A stretch of DNA of 64,000 bases from Costus lasius (GCA_027563935.2 CM050453.2:63596018-63660017), one strand, 5' to 3'. Shown: positions 53,462-64,000, counted from the first letter of the stretch. Numbers and translations: made by a program. The notes: generated by a model from the sequence alone, not told the origin.

Positions 53462-56400
53462 ATTCCTGCAGCAACGAACACCATAGGGTTCAATGTGCGA
53501 TCCTTACTGGAAAGGGAGAAGTTTGCTGGGCCAAACTTCTTAGACTGGTACGGACACCTTAAGATTGTTCTTAAGGCTGAGAGGAAGCTGTATGTCCTTG
53601 AGACGGCAATACCGCCTCAACCCGCTGCGAACGCCGCAAGGGCGGTTCGGGATGCTTATGAGAAGCATGTCAATGATAGCATTGATGTCGCTTGCCTTAT
53701 GCTTGCGTCTATGACGCCAGAGCTACAGCGTCAGCATGAGGATTTATCTGCTATTGAAATTATAGCAAATCTCAAGATGCTGTATGCTGCACAGGCAAGG
53801 ACAGAACGCTATAACTTGACAAAACTTTTCTTTCAGAGCAAACTGACTGAAGGAAGTCCAGTGGGAGCTCACGTACTCAAGATGATTGGGTACAAAGAGG
53901 CTCTAGAGAAACTGGGACACACCGTCAATCAGGAGCTTGTTGTAGACATCATCTTGCAGTCTCTCCCGGCCTCTTTCGATCCGTTCATCATTAATTTTAA
54001 TATGAACAAGATCGACTGTACACCAGCAGAGTTACTGAACATGCTATGTACTACAGAGCAGACTCTTGAGAAGGGAAAGCCTTCATCCTCTGTCTTGATG
54101 GTTCCTTCAAGGAACAAGAAGAAGTTGAAGAAGGGCAAAGCCCCTATCAAGAGCTATAAAAAGGCTCTGAAACAAAAGGTGAAGCGGTCGAAGGACAACA
54201 GATGCTTCCATTGTGGCCAGCTGGGTCACTGGAAGAAGGACTGTAAAGCGCTCCAAGGAGACAAGAAGGGAAGCAAGGCTTTCACTTCTGGCTCAGGTAT
54301 TTTTGTGACTGAAGTCATGGTATCTTCTTCTATTTCATGGGTGTTGGACACTGCATGTGGAGTTCACATTTGTTCAAATGTACAGGAACTCAAGAGAAGA
54401 AGACAGGTGGGACAGCATGAGGTGGACCTACGAGTTGGAAATGGGGCACGGGTTGCTGCTGTTGCTGTAGGACAATATAACATCTCTTTACCATCTGGTC
54501 TTGTATTAGAACTGGACAATTGTTATTTTGTACCGAGCATAACTAAGAATATTATCTCTATTCCTGCTCTTGTCAGGAAAGGGTTTTCCTTTGAATGCAA
54601 AACTTTAAAGTGTTGTATTTCATTTGATAATATTGTTTATGCTACTGGGTCGATTAACAAGGGGTTATTCATGTTGGACATGGAATGTTCTGTACAACAA
54701 ATTGATAAAAAGAAAGCCAAGTATGCTGATGACAGCACCTTGCTATGGCATAGTCGTTTAGGCCATATTAACAAGAAGCGCATTAAGCGGTTGCATGACC
54801 ATGGACTGCTGGGATCATTCTCCTATGAGGAGCTTGATACATGCAAAGCTTGTTTAATGGGTAAAATGATGAAGTCTCCTTTTTCTAATAAAGGTCAAAG
54901 GGCTTCAGGTTTACTTGACCTCATTCACAGTGATGTGTGTGGGCCGTTTAGCAAACATGCCAGAGGTGGCTATTTATACTTCATTACTTTTACTGATGAT
55001 TTCAGTAGATACGGTTATGTCTATCTTATGAGACATAAGAGTGAATCTTTTGACAAGTTCAAAGAGTTCAAAAATGAAGTACAGAATCAGTTAGGCCGAA
55101 ATATCAAGGCACTTCGTTCAGATCGAGGTGGAGAATACTTGAGTCGAGAGTTTACTGACTATCTGAAGGAGTGTGGGATTATCTCACAGCTCACTCCGCC
55201 AGGAACACCGCAATGGAATGGTGTGTCCGAGAGGAGAAATAGAACCTTATTGGATATGGTTCGTTCAATGATGAGTCAGGCTACTCTACCTTACTCCTTT
55301 TGGGGATTTGCACTGGAAACAGCTGCAAAGGTACTAAACCGAGTGCCATCCAAGGCCGTTTCTAAGACTCCATATGAGTTATGGTATGGGAAACAGCCGA
55401 GCTTGACATTTATTAAAATCTGGGGTTGCGAGGCTTATGTTAAAAAGCTCGCCTCTGGGAAACTGGAGAGCAGATCTGATAAATGTATCTTTGTCGGTTA
55501 CCCTAAGGAAACTAATGGTTATTATTTCTTTGATCCCAAGGAGAACAAAATATTTGTTGCTCGAACGGCTATTTTTCTTGAGAAGGAATTTCTTCTGCAA
55601 GAGGCCAGTGGGAGAGAAATAAAGCTGGATGAGAATCCAGAAGAAGGACAAAGTAGTCAAACTCAGTTGGATGTGCCTGAGCCAATAAAACAGGTTACTG
55701 AACAACCTGAGGCTCAGATATCACGGGAACCGCAAAGATCGGGAGGGATCCGTCGACAGCCTGAGCGCTATGACGGAGTCTACATCATTAATGATGAACC
55801 CCTCACTTATGCGGATGCGGTCAGTGGACCGGAATCAGCGAGATGGCTTAGAGCTATGCGAGCCGAGATGGACTCCATGTCAGATAACCAAGTCTGGGAT
55901 TTGGTTGATCCGCCTCAGGGAGTAATCCCTATAGGCTGTAAATGGATCTTCAAAAAGAAGATTAACATGGATGGTAACATGGTTACCTATAAAGGCAGGC
56001 TAGTTGCGAAAGGTTTCAAACAAATCTACGGGATAGATTATGATGAAACTTTCTCTCCTGTAGCCATGTTCAAGTCTATTCGGATTATTCTCGCGATAGC
56101 AGCATATTATGATTATGAGATCTGGCAAATGGATGTGAAGACCGCTTTCCTTAATGGAAAACTAGAAGAGGATGTGTATATGACACAACCTGAAGGTTTT
56201 ATCAATCCATCAGATCGTCATAAAATATGCAAATTATAGAAGTCCATTTATGGACTTAAGCAAGCATCGAGAAGCTGGAATATTCGTTTTGATGAATCAA
56301 TATGTGAATTTGGTTTCATCAAAAATGAAGATGACCCGTGTGTATATAAGAGGTTTACTGGGAGCGTGATTTTTTTCCTAGTCCTCTACGTCGTTGATAT

Positions 56401-57370
56401 CTTGATCATTGGAAACGATATTCCTGAACTGCATGCCGTTAAAGCATGGTTAAGAAAATGTTTCCAGATGAAAGATTTAGGAGAAGCAGCCTATGTATTA
56501 GGTGTGAAGATCTACAGAGATAGATCTAAGAGGCTTCTCGGGCTGTGCCAGAGTACTTACATCGATAAAGTCCTGGAGAGATTCCATTTAGAAAATTCTA
56601 AAAGAGGATATCTTCCAGTCAGACATGGTCTGAATCTTTCTAAGAGCCAGTGTCCTCAAACACAGTCTGAGAAAGATGAAATGGACAATACGCCTTATGC
56701 TTCGGCTATTGGATCCATTATGTATGCGATGTTGTGTACTCGCCCAGACGTCGCTTACGGGTTAAGCGTCACCAGTCGATTCCAAAGTAATCCAGGTAAG
56801 GCACACTGGATTGCAGTCAAGAACATTTTGAAATATCTTCGGAGGACCAAAGATATATTCTTGATATATGGAGGTCAGGAAGAACTCAGTATTGAAGGAT
56901 ATACTGACGCTTCGTTCCAATCTGACCAGGATGATTTCCGATCGCAATCAGGCTATGTTTTTAGCTTGAATGGTGGAGCAGTGGTGTGGAAAAGTTTCAA
57001 ACAATCAATTGTTGCTGATTCCACAACAGAAGCCGAGTATGTTGCAGCCTCAGAAGCATCAAAGGAGGCAGTGTGGATTCGTAAGTTCGTTCAAGAACTT
57101 GGTGTTGTTCCTTCGAGTGCAGATCCTTTGGTTATCTTCTATGATAACACTGGAGCAATAGCACAAGCAAAGGAACCACGGTCGCACTAGAAGTCAAAGC
57201 ACATACAGAGAAGGTTTCATTTGATCCGTGAGATCATAGATCGAGGAGAGATCAAGATCTGCAAGGTTCATACAGATGACAATCTAGCTGACCCGCTTAC
57301 AAAGCCTCTGGCGCAGCAGAAGCATGAGAAGCACTGTAATAATATGGGTTTGAGATTTCTCAACCATTAG
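53462..57370 (+). pseudogene. Copia gag-pol, broken (CopB-1)
   Basis: Homologous to CopA gag-pol along its length. The usual start codon is ATA (53483). The frame is open from 53462 through gag, knuckle (CFHCGQLGHWKKDC), protease, integrase and half of reverse transcriptase to TAG at 56237-56239 (AAG in relatives). It continues in the same frame to TAG at 57188-57190 (CAG in relatives, RSHQ) and on to the normal stop at 57368. The catalytic YVDD is YVVD (GTT at 56393-56395), which should abolish polymerase activity. RNase H FCDN reads FYDN. Gag has subfamily markers shared with CopB-2 (EQTLEKGKPSSS, FTSGSG). Confidence 0.95.
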
Positions 57371-57379
57371 ATTAAGTGC

Positions 57380-57390
57380 AAGTGGGAGAT
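57380..57390 (+). other. Polypurine tract of CopB-1
   Basis: AAGTGGGAGAT before the 3' LTR start at 57391. Confidence 0.85.
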
Positions 57391-57805
57391 TGTTGGAGTA
57401 TGCCCTTAAGGCTAATGTTTGAGGCCTTGGGTTATTATCAGTATCATGTATAAACTATGTTTATAAAGGCAATGGTTGTTATTCAGGTTGTTGCATTATC
57501 TGCTGCTATATGTATACTTCTGAATAATGTCTCAATGGTGTTCAGCTTGGCTGACATGTAGTATAGTCCTTAGTCGAGATATCTTGGTGAACATGAGACA
57601 GCCTTGATATGATTGAGACTAATATGTGTTCTAATCTTATAGGATGCTTCGAGCATGGAATAAGATGTAGACTCATAGGTGCATTGGATGTACTGGACAG
57701 ACCCTACTAAGGATGTTTGATTGTTTGTCGCAATGTGAATAATCCTTATATGCAAACAAGTGGCATATTCCCTCTGACTTGAGATCACTTGTGTTTCTAA
57801 ATGAT
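57391..57805 (+). repeat. CopB-1 3' LTR, truncated
   Basis: Nearly identical to 40961-41375, then stops at 'tttctaaatgat'. About 1.24 kb of LTR is missing. Three bases (TAT, 57806-57808) follow before CopB-2 gag sequence. Confidence 0.92.
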
Positions 57806-57808
57806 TAT

Positions 57809-59092
57809 TAGCAAGGTGCTGTCATCAGCATACTTGGCTTTCTTGTTATCAATTTATTGTACAGAACATTCCATGTCCAACATGTATAACCCATTGTTAA
57901 TCGACCTAGTTGCATAAACAATATTATCATATGAAATACAACACTGTAAAGTTTTGCATTCAAAAGAGAAACCTTTCCTGACAAGAGCAGGAATAGAGAT
58001 AATATTCTTAGTTATGCTTGGCACAAAATAACAATTGTCAAGTTCTAATACAAAACCAGATGGTAAAGAGATGTTATATTGTCCTACAGCAACAGCAGCA
58101 ACCCGTGCTCCGTTTCCAACTCGTAGGTCCACCTCATGCTGTCCCACCTGTCTTCTTCTCTTGAGTTCCTACACATTTGAACAAATGTGAACTCCACATG
58201 CAGTGTCCAACACCCATGAAATAGAAGAAGCTACCATGACTTCAGTCACGTAAATACCTGAGCCAGAAGTGAAAGGCTTGCTTCCCTTCTTCTCTCCTTG
58301 GAGCGCTTTACAGTCCTTCTTCCAGTGACCCAGCTGGCCACAATGGAAGCATATGTTGTCCTTTGACCACTTTATCTTTTGTTTCAAAGCCTTGTTGTAG
58401 CTCTTGATAGGGGTTTTGCCCTTCTTCCCCTTCCTCTTGTTCCGTGAAGGAACCATCAAGATAGAGGATGAAGGCTTTCCCTTCTCAAGAGTCTGCTCTG
58501 TGGTGCAGAGCATGTTCAGTAACTCTGCCGGAGTACAGTCGATTTTGTTGATATTAAAATTAATAATGAACGAATCGAAAGAAGCCGGGAGAGACTGCAA
58601 GATAATGTCAATAACAAGTTCTGAATTGATGGTATGTCCCAGTTTCTCTAGAGCCTCCTTGTACCCAATCATCTTGAGTACGTGAGCTCCCACTGGACTC
58701 CCTTCAGTCAGTTTGCTATGAAAGAAAAGTTTTGTCAAGTTATAGCGTTCAGTCCTTGCCTGTGCAGCATACAGCATCTTGAGATTTGCTATAATATCAA
58801 TAGCAGACAAATCCTCATGCTGACGCTGTAGCTCGGGCGTCATTGACGCAAGCATAAGGCAAGCGACATCAGTAATATCACTGACGTGCTTCTCATAAGC
58901 ATCCCGAACCGTCCTTGCGGCGTTCGCAGCGGGTTGAGCAGGTATTGCCGACTCAAGGACATACAGCTTCCTCTCAGCTTTAAGCACAATCTTAAGCTGT
59001 CTGTACCAGTCTGAGAAGTTTGGCCCAGCAAACTTCTCCTTTTCCAATATGGATCGCAATTTGAGCCCTGTGGTGTTCGTTGCTGCAGGAAT
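57809..59092 (-). pseudogene. CopB-2 gag-protease fragment
   Basis: Read on the minus strand: bridge IPAATNT, then T-G-L-K-L-R-S (ACA in place of the start ATG), gag, zinc knuckle CFHCGQLGHWKKDC, and protease WVLDTACG. It ends at KYADDSTLL just before the integrase HHCC motif. Two nonsense codons are present: TAG (58169-58171, CAG in relatives) and TAA (57854-57856, CAA in CopB-1), both C-to-T changes on the coding strand. The fragment is fused to the truncated CopB-1 LTR. Confidence 0.93.
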
Positions 59093-60866
59093 CTACAACA
59101 TGGCAAGAACAACAAGGTCAGTATCCATGTTAGAATCATTCCAGGACTTAAGAGTGATTCTTTTCTCACTATTTTGTCTGACTGAAAAATCCAATAAAAC
59201 AGCCCGAAAGAGTGAAACTCTTTTAGTGAGATGGGATCTAGATTTCATACTTGATCTCCGCGTCCCGCTCAGGCGAGATAAGATGCACAGAGAGTTCAAG
59301 CACTAGTCACTGGTAGGCTATCCATGCCAATCGCCAACCCATGCAATTCCCCTTCATCTAGGCAATCCAGAAGACCGTGCCAACTGAATTGGTACAACAC
59401 AGTTTCTGATTCCTTAGATGGCTGCCTCCATATAGCTATCATATGCTCAGTATGTAGCCTATATGGTCAAGCTGACCTGACCTACTTCCTGGACCACCAC
59501 GTGCTATGCTGAGCAACGAGAAGCGATAAATCCCTTCTCTGTAGCATGTAGGTGTAATCCTACACCGTCTGAAGATGGCTGGGCGTGCCCACTGAGTGGG
59601 TACAACACGGCCCCAACGATAGTCAGAACAGTGAGGTTTCGCGTCAGAAGGCAATCGAGCTTGATATGGTCGTTGGATTTTAACGGTCCTTTTATCTTCT
59701 TACTATCATGCAAATTTTATAGTGATAGCAGAAGAATATAAACATTCATGTGCTAATATTACTTAAAACAATAAGTAGAAAGCACAATTATCTTATGTGG
59801 TAAATGCCCATAAAAGCCTAAGTAAAACCCTAGTTTTACAAAAGTCTTCACGTGAGCTCTTTATGGGTCTTTTACATTTCATCTGGCCCAGCTCGTGCCA
59901 AAGCGCCCTGCAGGCAGTATGCGCCTGTTCTAGAGTCGAACTCTAGACCTCCACCTGGTGAAGCCACTGACTACAAGCGCCTCTGCCATGTGTGCTCATG
60001 AGCTCATGTCTGATCAAATTACATTTTAATCTATCTAGACATGGTTTGACTCGCAGGTCAAATATACATTTTCATAAATTAAAGTGTGATTCGCAGATCA
60101 CAGTAAAATTTATAAATTAATTCCAGACACACAGGCCCCAGCACAGCACACCAAAAATAAGGGCAGCCCACATAAGATTAAATAAACACCCAATGAACAT
60201 GTCAAACATGCATACAAGTGATCCAAATAGAAAATAAAATTTTTGAAATACCCATGGCATCAATTTTATTTCCTTATGTGCCCTACTACCTTACAACGGT
60301 CCATTAACAGGCATCCACTCATCAGACCAAGTCAGACCCACTGCCCTTGCATGCACCCAGTCATAACTGACTTGCGTCGACCTAATGGTCAACTATGCAT
60401 GCCTTAAGGGCTGAACGTCCCACATGATTTCTGGCAAGCGGGTGTGACCCCGGGCCTAAATCATGATCGTTCACAAGGCGCCTCAATCAGACATCGCTAC
60501 ACGCCCTTCTGCAGTCGACCTATAGCCACATGTTTTGCTTGCGCACAGGTGCTATCTAGCCGACCCATCTAGGCTGTCAGATGGTCTGATTAGGCTGTTG
60601 GGTCCAGACTTGACTAATGACTTCAACCCTGTTAACCCGTCTAAGAGTTTAAAGCAGGCGCTTAGATAGATCTAAATGAGGGGGCGCGCATGATAATATT
60701 TTGGTTGAAAACTATCATGAAGAGCGCAAACAAACATTACATGCGCAAGCTTACATCTAACATATAGCATGTATTTTCGCATGACATCATGAAGATCTAT
60801 CCAATGCATAAAACAAACATGGATCACAACAAGATGGCGATCATATATATCAAGCCAAAAACCCTA
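59093..60866 (-). other. CopB-2 leader, largely a predicted intron
   Basis: Acceptor TGTTGTAG at 59093 and tRNA-like module at 59920-59993. The donor GTAACG after ATGGCAATG (60996-61004, minus strand) gives an intron of 59093-60995, 1903 nt. The donor is weaker than in the relatives. No coding signal of its own. Confidence 0.65.
59920..59993 (-). other. tRNA-like module in the CopB-2 leader
   Basis: ATGGCAGAGGCGC and the perfect hairpin CTAGA-GTTCGAC-TCTAG. The A-T pair at the stem top replaces the G-C pair of CopA-1, a compensatory change. Confidence 0.5.
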
Positions 60867-60878
60867 GCTCTGATACCA
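60867..60878 (-). other. Primer binding site of CopB-2
   Basis: TGGTATCAGAGC on the minus strand, two bases from the right LTR. Confidence 0.88.
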
Positions 60879-60880
60879 AT

Positions 60881-61168
60881 TGAAAGGTCAAACCCTAGTT
60901 CACATGCGCATCTAGGAGATCTTGCATAGGCGAAAAACTAGGTTTGATGAGATCGAGAGGCAAGATAATATGAGCAACCATAAAAAATGCGTTACCATTG
61001 CCATTGATCGAGTGGCGACTTGGAAGAAGAAAGGGCGAGCGGCTCTTCTCCAAAGGAAATCGCACACAAGAAGATGATGACTTCTTCCTTGTATTCCTTG
61101 TGCTAGCAAAGATCCAAGGAGTCCTAGATCGTGTATGAGGAGATGTCTTTCTCCCTTTTGCTGGCCGA
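60881..61168 (-). repeat. CopB-2 right LTR, visible U5/R part
   Basis: Starts TGAAAGGTCAAACC. It is the reverse complement of 39907-40194 with about two transitions. Similarity stops after CTGGCCGA at 61168, where TGTAACATCCC begins. Confidence 0.9.
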
Positions 61169-62188
61169 TGTAACATCCCTCAGAATCACACCCCACACGC
61201 ATACAAGTAAAATACGGGGTTTCAAAAAATTTTTACTCTTCCATTAAAACACAAGAAGAAAGCGGCATCGAAGGACATTACTACGGAACAGAAAACCGCA
61301 CAGAACTGAATAGGATCGATTACTAGGAAATAGAAATCCGGAAATCCAAAAAAAATCCGGCAGCAAGTATTCTAAACTACTGCTGCACAGACACACATAT
61401 CTTGTAACAACAACAAACGTCCACACTACACATATGTGGAATTTCAGAAATATACAGAACTGATTATTCAGATACTAAAATAAACAACACAAATTCGGTT
61501 ACACATCTCAAATCGGACATTTCAAAATAAGAACCAATTCAATAAAAGAATCCAAGACTTGTATCCAATAATTTAAATGAAACAACTATAATATAATATC
61601 CTGAAAACAGGCATAAGCCCTCAGGAGATAAAACATGTCATATAGGTCATAATAAATTAGGCACGCAGGCCTGATAAATCTTTAGAAGACTATTCTTAGA
61701 AATGACATCAAACATTAGCGTCATATTAGCTGTAGCAATTACTGTCTTGATGTCTCACCTGAAAACATTTAAACAACGGAGGTGAGCTAAAAAGCTCAGT
61801 GAGTAAAAGACACTAAAAGTCATCCATAGTACACATCAAAAATATCATACTTAAGTTGAAATTCTTTTTATTTAACAGATAAGATAAATCAACTTAACAT
61901 GCATGCTCATATCAGAAACAAACACAATCAAATACAGATACTTGTAACAATAGGCATCAAACAGGTAGGATATGAATATACCAACCCATACCAACTAACC
62001 ACACCGCCTAATACATCTAAATACAGATCGAAACAGAACTACAGAAATCAGAACTGACAGACAGAAAATCAGAATTTTCAGAGTCCAAACGGATAGTCTA
62101 CATCGGAAACAGAAAGGCCACAGAAGGCCTGATGACCACAGAAGGTCTGACCCCACCTCTGCCGAGGACGAGACAATGCATGCATATC

Positions 62189-62653
62189 AGAAACAGAATG
62201 GTAAAGGAGATATCAGTGGGTGGCCCCCGTCTTGTCAGGACGTGGCACTCTGGTCTCCAATACCCAGAACAGAATGGTAGAGGAGGTATCAGTGGGTGGC
62301 CCCCGTCTTGTTAGGACGTGGCACTCTGGCCTCCAAAACCCAGAACTGAATGGTAGAGGAGGTATCAGTGGGTGGCCCCCGTCTTGTTAGGACGTGGCAC
62401 TCTGGCCTCCAAAACCCAGAACTGAATGGTAGAGGAGGTATCAGTGGGTGGCCCCCGTCTTGTTAGGACGTGGCACTCTGGCCTCCAAAACCCAGAACTG
62501 AATGGTAGAGGAGGTATCAGTGGGTGGCCCCCGTCTTGTTAGGACGTGGCACTCTGGCCTCCAAAACCCAGAACTGAATGGTAGAGGAGGTATCAGTGGG
62601 TGGCCCCCGTCTTGTTAGGACGTGGCACTCTGGCCTCCAATACCCAGAACAGA
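62189..62653 (+). repeat. Tandem array of a 76-bp unit, about six copies
   Basis: The unit starts CAGAAC(T/A)GAATGGTAGAGG and holds CAGTGGGTGGCCCCCGTC and GGACGTGGCACTCTGG. Unit starts are near 62189, 62265, 62341, 62417, 62493 and 62569; the array closes at 62645. The four central copies are almost identical and the outer ones are diverged. Since 76 is not a multiple of three, open frames across it are accidental. Confidence 0.95.
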
Positions 62654-63500
62654 AATAGTGTCTCAAGGGTCGTAGTAGACTATCAGCACCATTACAGCGC
62701 CACAGAAGGAGGGTAAGGACACGGAAGAGTGCTACACTAGGGCATAATTTTACAGAACAGATTATACTGAAACAGAGAAGTAGGATCAACCACTACTTAA
62801 TTCTTACATTATGCCCAAAGTCTAACAAACCAGAAAATGACACACCCCAATATCCAGTCCTTAAACACAGAACAGAAATTATATGAGTGAATTCCTTACA
62901 ACTAACCTTAATTCATGTCAAACCATTCTATGTTCTCACAAATGTTTTAACACATTCAAGGTTTTCAGAAACTTCACAACATATAAACAGAATAGGAAAT
63001 ATCCACATAACAAACAATTAAATACAGAACAGAAATTATTCATATAACAAACATTTAAATACAGAACAGAAATTATTCATGAAATAATCTCCTCAAAATT
63101 CCTAAAACCGTGAGCTATAAAATTACTGTAAGGGGCACCACTTTCAGAACCTTAACAGAATGTACAAATTTCATGTAATTAATTTCAGTCCCCCACTACA
63201 GATAATTTTAATTACACGTTCGTGAAGAAAATTGACAAAAGCCCCAAAATTGGCTCGAACTATATTTTCGAAAATTCCTAAGTTCTTAGTTAAATCCCCA
63301 ATTTTGTTTTCTCTAAAATTTCTCATCAAACAAATAAATTTTAGAAGAACTACAGACCACAATTTAAGAGGTTAAACCATACAATGTAAATTTTTCTCAC
63401 AAAGGAATATTCGTCTAACCAAAACATAGCAGATTTATATTGTCCGTTTGCAAAATATATTTTTAGTCCAATTTCGAACCAAAGCTAGTCAATATTGTAT

Positions 63501-64000
63501 TCAAAATGAAGCTCTCTGAATCTAGTTTCCAATAAAACTGGTTTCACAAGATTTCGAATTTTAGACAGGAAGATATAAGGGTTCGAACATAAGAAGGTCA
63601 GAATTTCAGATTTCAAGAAAACAGATTCATATATCAGACTTGCGACATTTATTTCAGATCCAATAACTAATCGAAAATAGGCGTTATGGGAGTCAAAATA
63701 AAGCTCTTCGAGCCTACGGTCTAATAAAACTGATTTGACAAGATTTCGAGCTATACCTAGGGAGATATGATGGTTCGAACACATAAAGGTCGAAATCCAG
63801 AATTTCAGAAAACTGATTTTGTACAGCTAGATTGCAATACAGATTGAAATACGAATACAGCTCGGATATGGTCGATATCAGATTCAAATTAAAGCCGAAT
63901 GTATCTAGTTTCATACAAAATTTATTTCGTGCGATTTGGATCTATAGACCATGAGATATTGGGGTTATAGTACACAAAGGTCAGATTAACGAATGCAGAT
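63501..64000 (+). repeat. Degenerate tandem repeat of about 192 bp, three units visible
   Basis: Units begin near 63501, 63693 and 63885 with TCAAA(A)T(A/G)AAGC. They share 'aa.t.atttc..gcgatttcga'-like and 'ggttcgaacacataaaggtc'-like segments at the same offsets. They are well diverged, and the third unit runs off the window. Confidence 0.7.

Larger units (their letters stand above)
40961..57805 (+). mobile_element. CopB-1: defective copia element holding CopA-3
   Basis: The 5' LTR (40961-42619) starts TGTTGGAGTATG. The internal region is 42620-43588 and 52623-57390. The 3' LTR starts at 57391 with the same TGTTGGAGT end but stops after 415 bp. The left target is CAGAC (40956-40960); the right copy was lost with the end of the LTR. 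CopA-3 interrupts the leader. The gag-pol frame has two nonsense codons and a destroyed reverse transcriptase motif. Confidence 0.93.
29427..61168 (-). mobile_element. CopB-2: copia element with inverted LTRs, multiply interrupted
   Basis: The left LTR is in plus orientation (29427-29811 and 38952-40194). The internal parts (pol end 40198-40960, gag 57809-59092, leader, primer site 60867-60878) and the right LTR (60881-61168) are in minus orientation. Over the 288 bp they share, the two LTRs differ at only about two sites, so they belong together, although the family LTRs otherwise differ strongly in this region. CopA-2 interrupts the left LTR and CopB-1 interrupts pol. A deletion has removed most of pol. 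The right LTR is cut at 61168 by what looks like another element. Confidence 0.75.
61169..64000. mobile_element. Putative start of another LTR element, cut by the window end
   Basis: TGTAACATCCC resembles the LTR start of many plant Ty3/gypsy elements (TGTAACAYCCC). It interrupts the CopB-2 LTR sharply, as an insertion would. The block is AT-rich, has 'gctcagtgagtaaaag' near 61794 and two tandem arrays, and has no coding frame. No second LTR, primer site or target duplication can be seen, so orientation and identity are uncertain. Confidence 0.4.

Noticed and set aside
53495..56239. GTG-initiated gag-pol start at 53495 in CopB-1 (and TTG at 59059 in CopB-2)
   Set aside because: Non-AUG starts at this point are an artefact of frame calling; the frame is open upstream to the splice acceptor, and relatives use ATG 12 nt upstream or the predicted LTR exon.
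62189..62653. CRISPR-like array
   Set aside because: The 76-bp units abut directly with no unique spacers, and the context is a plant nuclear repeat.
62132..62789. Frames running across the 76-bp array
   Set aside because: Unit length is not a multiple of three, so open stretches shift frame with each unit and end at the array edge.
1..64000. A bacterial-type defence, biosynthetic or other multi-gene system
   Set aside because: No prokaryotic operon structure or non-transposon genes are present; all substantial frames are retroelement gag-pol or their remnants.

Overview
This window is plant nuclear DNA made almost entirely of nested LTR retrotransposons. The evidence is Ty1/copia gag-pol polyproteins, 1.6-1.9 kb LTRs, initiator-Met-tRNA primer sites, 5-bp target duplications and a decayed Ty3/gypsy-type element. 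I see no host gene, rRNA, true tRNA gene or CRISPR. The species cannot be told from the sequence. Element names are mine: CopA-1/2/3, CopB-1/2, CopC and GypN.

Layout. 1-1690: decayed LTR remnants. 1692-29426: GypN, a gypsy-derived element with no reverse transcriptase, whose degenerate protease frame (4733-5149 and 27034-28185) is split by organelle-like DNA (about 5150-6759 and 26668-27033). Into that DNA CopC (6765-26662, +, TSD CTCGC) inserted. The 5' LTR of CopC was then hit by a solo LTR (7207-8897, TSD GTTGG) and by intact CopA-1 (8972-18102, -, TSD GGATT, LTRs identical by eye). The 3' LTR of GypN is broken at 29427 by CopB-2, whose two LTRs are in inverted orientation (29427-61168). 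CopA-2 (29812-38946, -, TSD GTATA) sits in the left LTR of CopB-2. CopB-1 (40961-57805, +) sits in its pol. CopA-3 (43589-52617, +, TSD GCTAC) sits in the leader of CopB-1. A deletion later fused the CopB-1 3' LTR to CopB-2 gag at about 57805. From 61169 another element appears to start, with a 76-bp array (62189-62653) and a degenerate 192-bp array (63501-64000).

How the parts work. Each copia element carries one gag-pol frame (gag, CCHC knuckle, protease, integrase, reverse transcriptase, RNase H) behind a 1.6-2 kb leader. CopA-1, CopA-2 and CopA-3 have full-length frames. CopB-1, CopB-2 and CopC are broken.

The main observation concerns the CopA/CopB leader. Every LTR that contains the site carries ATG-GSN-NTG directly against a GTAWG-like splice donor. 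Every leader has a branch-point-like motif and a TAG acceptor 21 nt before the annotated gag start. Joining the two puts the LTR-encoded ATG in frame with gag through a conserved seven-codon bridge (IPAATNT). In CopB, where the downstream ATG is gone (ATA or ACA), this would be the only start. A conserved tRNA-like hairpin module lies inside the same predicted intron. The strongest second-tier signals are the inverted-LTR element CopB-2 and defects shared between two separately inserted CopB copies.
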